A stretch of DNA of 64,000 nt from Euglena gracilis (lineage: Eukaryota > Euglenida > Euglenophyceae > Euglenales), in contig CP154954.1 in NCBI GenBank assembly GCA_039621445.1, forward strand, positions 63,756,046-63,820,045, in the 5' to 3' direction. Every line of letters starts with the position of its first letter. Within the stretch, counting starts at the first letter, position 1. The notes beneath the pieces were generated by a model, which saw only the letters and a list, made by a program, of their open reading frames with translations, did no database searches and was not told the DNA's origin. Shown here piece by piece: positions 52,601-61,600 of the stretch. The translations under genes and the position numbers were made by a program.

Positions 52601-55600
52601 TTTCACCAATTTTGCCTGGTATCCATTCTTTCAAAATCGCTTGACAAGCCCCAAAAATTAAACTGTCAAACCTGTCATTCTTTACCCAAACAGCAAAACA
52701 ACACCCCCATTGCACTGTCGAGAAAAATCAGAAAAGAAAACCACCTTCGACAAATATGTGTTTCCAGGGCATGACGAAACACGGCCCCGGGCGGATGATT
52801 GGCTATGACGATCCCGGAGGTCGTACCGACCTATGGTCGGCCCGACCATGGTCGGCCCGGCCTGGCCGTTATCGACCACTGGAGGTCGGGCCGACCAGGT
52901 CGGCCCGACCTCCAATCAACCGCATTACCCCCCCTTTTTGAAATTTAAGCCCCCCCCCTCAAAAATTTTTATTCTCTTAATTTGGCTGAAAATGCATAAA
53001 AACACATTGGAATGACCTCCAAACCGGCAAAAAACGTCCCATTTTTGAAAAATTCGATTAGAGTTAGCGTTAGGGATACAGTTATGGTTAGGGTTAGGGA
53101 TACAGTTAGGGTTAGGGTTAGGGAAACGGATAGGGTTAGGGCTGGGGATTAGGATTAGGGTTAGGGATACGGTTAGGGTTAGGGCTAGGGTTAGAGTTAG
53201 GGTTAGGGATACGGTTAGGGCTGGGGATTAGGGTTCGGGTTAGGGATACGGTCAGTGTTACGGTTATTGTTAGGGTTAGGGATACGGTTTGGGTTAGAGT
53301 TCGGGCCAGGGATACGGTTTGAGTTTGGGTTGGGGATACGGTTAGGGTTAGGGATGCAGTTAGGGTTAGGGTTAGGGTTAGGGATACGGATAGGGTTCGG
53401 GTTAGGGTTAGGGTTAGGGATACGGTTAGGGTTAAGGCTAGGGTTAGAGTTAGGGTTTGGGATACGGTTAGGGTTAGGGTTAGGGATACGGTTAGGGCTG
53501 GGGATTAGGGTTAGGGTTAGGGATACGGCCAGTGTTACGGTTATTGTTAGGGTTAGGGATACGGTTAGGGTTAGGGTTCGGGCCAGGGATACAGTTTGAG
53601 TCTGGGTTGGGGATGCGATTAGGGTTAGGGATACGGATAGGGTTCGGGTTAGGGTTAGGGTTAGGGATACGGTTAATGTTACGGTTATTGTTAGGGTTAG
53701 GGATACGGTTAGGGTTAGAGTTCGGGCCAGGGATACGGTTTGAGTTTGGGTTGGGGATACGGTTAGGTTTAGGGTTGCAGTTAGGGTTAGGGTTAGGGAT
53801 ACGGATAGGGTTCGGGTTAGGGTTAGAGTTAGGGTTAGGGTTGGGGATACGGTTAGGGCTGGGGATTAGGGTTAGGGTTAGGGATACGGTTAGGGTTAGG
53901 GATACGGTTAGGGTTAGGGATACGGTTAGGGTTAGGGTCAGGGCTAGGGTTAGAGTTCGGGTTAGGGGTAGAGTTAGGGTTAGGGCTAGGGTTAGAGTTA
54001 GGGTTAGGGATACGGTTAGGGCTGGGGATTAGGGTTAGGGTTAGGGATACGGTTAGGGTCAGGGTCAGGGTTAGAGTTAGGGTTAGGGATACGGTTAGGG
54101 TTTAGGGTCAGGGCTAGGGTTAGATTCAGTGATACGGTTAGGGCTGGGGATTAGGGTTAGGGTTAGGGATACAGTTAGGTTATTTTGGGCGGGGGGTGTA
54201 GGCCGACTAAGTTAGCACAAAGGGAGTTTGTTGGGGGGCGCGTTTTGGCCATCCTTGCCTTGCACACACAAAAAGATTTTGTTAGGATGCGCGTTTTGTC
54301 CACCCTTGCCTTGCACACACAAGGGGATATTGTTATTTTGGGCGGGGGGGGTCCGGGGGGGGGGGGGGGCAGCCTCCCCCCCCCCGGAGGAGGCCGTAGG
54401 CCGACTAAGTTAGCACAAAGGGAGTTTGTTGGGGGGCGCGTTTTGGCCATCCTTGCCTTGCACACACAAAAGGATTTTGTTAGGATGCGCGTTCTGTCCA
54501 CCCTTGCCTTGCACACACAAGGGGATATTGTTATTTTGGGCGGGGGGGTCCGGGGGGGGGGGGCGGCAGCCCCCCCCCGGAGGAGGCCGTAGGCCGACTA
54601 AGTTCATTAGGGTCTTTTCTTTAACATAGGATGTTTTGTTGCCAGTTTCAAGCTCATTCTAGTGTTTTTCCATGCATTTTGAGTCAAATTTTACTGAATA
54701 CTGCTTCAAGTTTCCCGGGGGGGGGGGCTTAAAAATCAAAAGGGGGGGGGTAATGCGGATGATTGGAGGTCGGGCCGACCAGGTCGGCCCGACCTCCAAT
54801 GGTCGATAGGCCATAGCCAACGGTCGGCCCGACCTAGGTCGGCCCGACCATGGCCGGTACGACCTCCGGGATCGTCGTAGCCAATCATCCGCACGGAGCC
54901 ACGAAACACAGACTGCCTGCTTTTGAGACTTAATCCCTAATCTTATGTTGAAGGAACCTTCTGAGCCCTGGTATTTTGATTCATGGCACCTGCCCACCGA
55001 GTTCCTACAATCCCCGAACACAAGCGGTCGCACACCTCCTGACCTGCAACCCCTGACCAGGGGCTGTTATTTAGGGGTGGTCGTGGTTGGTGTGGGGGGT
55101 TGGAGTGGTCGTGGTTGGTGTGGGGGGTTGGAAAAGCTGATTGACACATCTCACCAGGCTTTTTCTGAAGAGCCCCAGGGGCAGGGTGTACCTAAACACA
55201 TAAATGTGTGCCCCCTGTTTCAAACTGTTTTGCCCACCGTGCCAAAACTTTTGCCCTCTGTGCCAAAAAAATTTGCCCCCCCCCCCCGTCCCAAAATGTC
55301 TGCCCACGCTCTCAAAAATTTTGCCTCCTGTCTCAAAATTTGCCTCAGGCAAGCTTCAAACTTGTGACCACCTTCTCACCAAGTCTGGGTGTGCAGGGCA
55401 TCAAATGCATAATCAGAATGCTTTTGCAGCATTTGACGCCCTTTTTTGCTGAATTTTGATTGCATTGGCTGGAATTTCTTCAGTTTGAAAGTGCTTTGTG
55501 ATGGAGCTATTCCTGAAGATCAGCGGGGGGGGGGGGGTATTGCGTTTTTCCATTGAACAATAAAAGAATTTCTGATGATGAATAAAGAAGGGTGGCAATC

Positions 55601-58600
55601 TCCTCCATGGCAGCTGCTGCAATTTGAAAGCAAAAATAACTCTGAATGTAACTCAAGAGTTGCAAAAAAAGTTCCCTGTTCACAAAAATATTTTGAAGGC
55701 TAGTTTGAGAAGAGGAGGACGATGGAAAAAAATGTTGCTGTTCTGCAACTGATCCCAAATGTGAAACAACTTTTGTCGGTCAAAACAAAATCCCCCATTC
55801 AAGGCACACGTGGGTGCCTTGCAAATTTCCCTCTTCTTCACCATAATCTGCTCAAAGCCATAATAGAAACAGGCATGGGATGATCAAAAAAATGACCAAA
55901 AAGAAACAAAAATTACACCTTGCCCCTGAAATGTTTGCCCACGGCTGGCAAAAATATTTGCCGCAACCTGTCAAAATTTTTGCCCAGCGCCCTCAAAAAA
56001 AATTGCCCAAAAGTCTCAAAAATCTTTGCACTGCGCCCCAAAAATATTTGCACTTGTTCCGAAAAATTTGCCCTCGATCATTTTATTTTTGCACATTAAA
56101 AAAAAAAGCGTTGCACTGTACAATGGAAAAGCATCCACGCCGATTGAAGTTTCAGAGGGTGAAAATGCAAAACACCCGATCCAAGTGCAAAAGTTTTCGA
56201 AACGAAGGCAAATATTTTTGGGATAAGGTGCAAACATTTTTGAGATAAAGTGCAAAAAAATTGTTGGCATGCGCAAACATTTGGGAGATAAAATGCCAAA
56301 AAATTTGAGCAGAAGTGCAAAAATATGCGGTGTGCAGTGCAAAAAAATCAGGCGTTAGGTGTAACTTAGGCGGCCGCATTCGCACTTAAAGGTTTTTCCT
56401 TTGAAACGGGCGCATTTGCGCAAATGCGCAAATTTTACGAAATTCCTGGACCCTGTACCCTGACACAGGCAGAACAGATTATGAACTGTTACACCCCTCT
56501 ACTGGAGGGGATTAACTCCCAGTAGTTTGGTGTAAATGCTGCTTACCAGGTGACGTGAAGAGGGCAGGGGGTGAGACTGGTGCTGTTGTACATCAAACAG
56601 GAGAGAGGCACAGACCCCTTGTTACGACACTTGGAAATGGTGCTGACGTGCTGGTTGAACTGACTTGGATACTGCTGCCACCGGTAAGGACACACGGAGC
56701 CTCATTAGATCACACACTACAGACTACGTCAGCCAGCCATCACGCAACTGATTTGTGTTTGTGGGCGCATTTGTGCAAATAAAACGTAAACTGACGAGGA
56801 TAAAATGACGAGTTTGTGGGCGCAAATGCGCGCACAAACAAATTTGTTGGTGCGCGCATTTGCGCAAATGCGCACACCAACAAAGTTATGTTTATTTGCG
56901 CAAATGCGCCCACAAACATGTATTTTTACTTTCCATGTTAAAAGAACCTATGAGGACCATGACGCTACGAGGTTTTAAAAATGTGATGGGCGTGTTGGTG
57001 CGCGCATTTGCGCAAATAAACACAATTACATTTGTGCGCGCATTTGCGCAAATGCGCGCACAAACATTTTATGCACCGCTTCAAAATGATGTGTTTGCAG
57101 GAGCCTTAGAGAACACAAACAAAATTGTGTTTATTTGCGCAGATGCGCGCACCAACACACATGAGTTGTGCGATACCATCTCCTCCTCCATGACAGCTGG
57201 CGAACGCAATTCCTCACGTCAACCATTGATTTGCACCACGATTATGTGGTGATGAGATTTGTGGTGAGAGGTGGTGTGGAGTGTTCACTGGAACACGGCA
57301 TTTGACTTTTAACTTTTAACTTTTGACATTTAACTAGCCAAAATCTGCCTGCCTTACGTGTGTACATTTGTACTCCTGTTCCCCAGCCCACACGGCCTGT
57401 TCCTTTGGCGTCATCTGTTTGGCAGTTAAACGTAATGAATTGATGACGTGCAAACGGCCTGTGACTGTTCGACACCTTTTCTGCAACAGGACTGCGTTAC
57501 ACGAAGACAAAAATTGGCACCTGAAATACCCGGGATGTGTCCGGCCGTAGTCCGTTTTACGGTTTTCTTTACCATTTTCCCCTTGAAAAACGTAAAAAAA
57601 AACCACCAGTTTTTGTGCATAATTTGGGGGGAGTGGGTCCCACCGCTTTGATGCACCCAGTCCAGGGGTAAAGCTTCAACACTTCCTTGCACCCAAAGTA
57701 ACGGTTGTTTGAGGGCTATCTCTCTCCGGCTGCCGGTTGCCATGCACTGGCACCACGTCGTCTCCCCAGTCTTACACCTTGGTTGCGGGGTATAACGTGG
57801 CCGCTGTGGTGGGTGTCGTTGCACCGGGGAGGTCGATGCCGGCCTGCTGGGTGCTGAAGCATCAGCAGCTGATGTGGCTGCAGCAGCGGAGCCGAGGCCG
57901 TAGGTCAGTGGCAGGGCCCTTGGGACCCAAAAAATGGTGCCGGTGGACGTGCACCGTTACTGGGTGGCTGCGCACCCACCTTCAAGAGATCCTATGTCTC
58001 CATCTTTTGTGGGACCTGTCAATGGTAAAAAGAACAGCACAATAACACCATATACCGGAGGAGACGGTGTGGTCATTTGGGTTGAACCCATTCAGAAGCC
58101 ACTAAGGGTGGTTGTTGGAGCGGCAAATGAAACCACTTTTTACTCCTCCATTGGTTGTTTATTTGCGCATTTGCGCGCATCACGTTGTTTTGTGGGCGCA
58201 AATGCGCAAATAAACTTAATAAATTGTACAGTTTCTTCATGCAGTTTATTTGCGCATTTGCGCCCACAAACAACGTGATGCGCGCAAATGCGCAAATGAA
58301 CCACATCTATTGCTGGTGTTTGACAGTTATGTTTACGTCACACCGTCCTTCTTTGTGTTTATTTGCGCAAATGCGCAAATAAACAAAGAACATGTTTATT
58401 TGCGCATTTTCGCAAATGCGCGCATCAACATAAATTGTGTTTGTGCGCGCATTTGTGCCCATAAGCTTGCGTGTCGACAAACAGTGTGACAAACCCACCA
58501 ACTGGATGGCCCGTTGGTCTGCGCACTCACAGCTGCTTTGTCACGCCGTTTATCAACAGCGTCAGTTCATGGGTACTAAAGCCCAATCCCTGAAGGACAT

Positions 58601-61600
58601 GTTTATGTTTATTTGCGCAATTGCGCAAATAAACTTAAACACGTTGGTGCGCGCATTTGCACCCATAAACACATTTTTTGCCCTTCCAGTGTTTGGCTTC
58701 TTCCGTTTTGTTCTTTGCCACACAACTGGTTGTGCGGATCCCGGGTATAAGCCGGGTGGGAGACACCCGTCCCCCTCAGTCCCTGTGGACCCTATTTCTT
58801 CCCCCCTGCGCATTCCTTGCCCAACACCCCGCACTCACCTTCCTTCCCCATCGTCCTTCCCGCCGGCTTGGTCGCACCACACCCACACTTTAACAAACAG
58901 CCCAAAAACATCACACCAAGGCGCCGCAGGCAACACGTGAAGTTCACCAAGAGAGTACTTTTTTGGCCAAAAATGGCCAAAAATGGCATTTTGGGCAAGT
59001 TTTCAGAAATTTCAATAAATTCCATGAAGCATCAACCTCAAAATGACCATTTTGAGAGGAAAGGAGCAAAATTTTACCTATGAAAATTTCACCCCCAACC
59101 ATCAAAACGGTGAAGTTCACCGGTGAACTTCACCACCAGTGAACTTCACCGCCGAAAGTACCCCCCCCCCCGGTGAATGTTCACCGGTGAACTTCACCGG
59201 GGGGGTCCACAGCCCCCCCCCCCACCCCTGCCTAACCTCCTTGGTGTGGGCCAGATTCCCCAGCAGTCTCGGGGCTGTCGGGTGGTTGGGCAGGGCAGCA
59301 CACAAGTCTTTGAGGGGTGGTTCAATGAGAACTGCCACAGGGTCTGTTGCATATTGAGGCAAACCGATTTTCTGATGTCCTTCTGTGTAAAAGGCACAAA
59401 GGGCTGCTGTGCGTGCCGCTGCTTGGTTGTGTGAGGGGATGCGTAGTCCGCACCCGCCTTTGGAGAGTGGCAGTGCTACTTGCAGTCTCTGTGTGGTGTT
59501 CAAAGGCACTCCAACGACGTCCTCAAAAGCTCAGGATGGTTTCCGAAGACCGGGTGACTGCTTCTTGACAGAGGTAGCTGTTGGAGCCGCGGAGCAGGTG
59601 GTTCACTTTGCAACCGTCCAAACCATACATCTCTTTAAGGACCCAGGGGGGGGGTTGCTGGGCTAGGGCTAGAAATTTGGGCTGGCTAGCCCGCCCCCCC
59701 CCCCGGGGGGGCTGGACCCCGGCTGGACCCGAACCGGGGCGAGCTGGACTGAAAGCGGAAAAATGCCCAAAAATGACCTGCAAAACACAGTTTTGAAAAA
59801 AATGATGCATATGAAACCCCCCAAAAATGCCCCAAATGCCCCCCAAACCCCATTTTTGGCCACTTTTGAACACAGTTTTTCAAAAAAGTTCGGCGCTTTG
59901 CGCCGAAAATTTTTGGGCTGGACCCCCCAAAAAGGGGCTAGCTAGCTGGGCTAGCAGCACCCCCGGGGGGGGGGTGCTGCTAGCGGCTGGGCTGGGCCCA
60001 AATCGGGGCTGGCTGCAGCCCCCCCCCCCCCCCGGGGGGTTCGCAAAACCTTGGAGAGATGTATGGTCCAGACAGGAGCGTAGCAGGTGATGAGAACAAG
60101 TTCGGCAAACACCCAGGACACACACCGCCGGCAGCTCGGGCACACCCGGGGACACAGCCGAAAGAAGCAACAAGGGCAGTAAAAGTCCGTTCCAATGGTG
60201 CTTTTTTGTGTTTTTTTTTTCAGTGTGGGCCGGCAAGGTCCCGGGGGTTTCGACCAGGGTTCGATATAAGGACAGGTGGGGGCGTCCGGACCCCCCCCCT
60301 GCGGGCCAGGAGGGGGGGGGGACACCCCCCCACCTAAACAGTTGCGCGGTCTGGGTGACCGAAAAATTTTGACCCCCCAAAACGACCAAAAGTGCCATTT
60401 TGGGCACTTTTTGGGCAAAAATGAGCCAAAAATGCAAAAAAATTTCGGCGCAAAGCGCCGGAGGAAAAAAATTGACCCTTTTTTGGGGGGGGTCCCGGAT
60501 ACCCCCCTCAGGGTCGGTCCGGACCCCCCTGGCAGGTGGGGGGGGGGGGTGGACCGGACCCCCCCTGCGGGCGGGGGGGGGGGGACACCCCCCACCTAAA
60601 CCATGTACGCCTCCTTATATCAAACCCTGGTTTCGACGTACAAAGTCCATTTTGGGACACCCCAGAAACACCATTTTTTGCCAAAGTCCCGGGGTCATAC
60701 CGCCAAAATCAGAATTTTGATCGTTTTCTGCACTCTCTTGTCAACATGTTTTCAAACCCCCCTGACCTTCACAGCCGAATCAAAGCAGAATCAAAAAATT
60801 CGCAAATTTGCGCAAGTTCGCAAATAAAAAGAAAAAAGCTTAAGTGCGAATTAGGCTGCCTAAGTTTAATGGGACCAGGCTTCTTTTTAAGACCCCCGGG
60901 GGGGGGAGGGGGGGGGGGTCCCGCGCCACCCTGGGTGGGGGGGGGGGGGGTCCGGGGACCCCCCCAAAATCGGGCCCGTTAAAGGCAATTTTCAAAAATT
61001 TTCGGCGCTTCGCGCCGAAAAGGTATACCCAGCGCCTCCGGCGCGGGACCCCCCCCCCCCCCCGGGGGGGAGGGTTCGGCCCGGAGACAACCACCCACCA
61101 CCCCTCCCCCCGGGAAGGGGGGGGGGGGTCAGGTGACTTAAAAAGAAGCCTGAATGGGACGGAGGACAAAAATATTGGGGCCGGGGGCAAAAAAAAATTG
61201 GAATAGGGGCAAAAATTTTGGGAAGAAAGGCAGTTTTGGGAAGAGGGGCAAAAAATTTTGACAACGCAAGCGAAAATCTTGGGACGGGGGGGCAAACTAA
61301 ATGGGAATGAATACGCGGGGAGGTCTGGACCCCCAAAAGGGAGGGTTGGACCCCCCTGTGTGCACTGTGGCTGTTTTTTTGTTGGACCCCCCCCCCGTGT
61401 GCAAAAAAAAACTCCGGCACTTTGCACCCAAAAATATATTTTTTTGAAAAAATTCAAAAATTGCGTTTTTGTGCACCTTTGAAAAACCGGACAAATCATA
61501 CACCACAATTTTCATCTCCCCGGCGGGAAGCGCCAGAATTCTTTTGGGTTCCCGGGGACCCCCTGAAGGGGAGAATTTGGACCAGCTAAACAACGGCAAC

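Noticed and set aside
53255-54032. Open frames of [10 protein letters not shown] type
   Set aside because: Direct translation of the TTAGGG-like array.
53056-54180. True chromosome end
   Set aside because: Host exons continue on both sides and the repeat is degenerate.
57934-58278. Gene for a 114-residue protein
   Set aside because: No family recognised, and the second half is made of 28-bp palindrome units; kept only as a remark in the intron entry.
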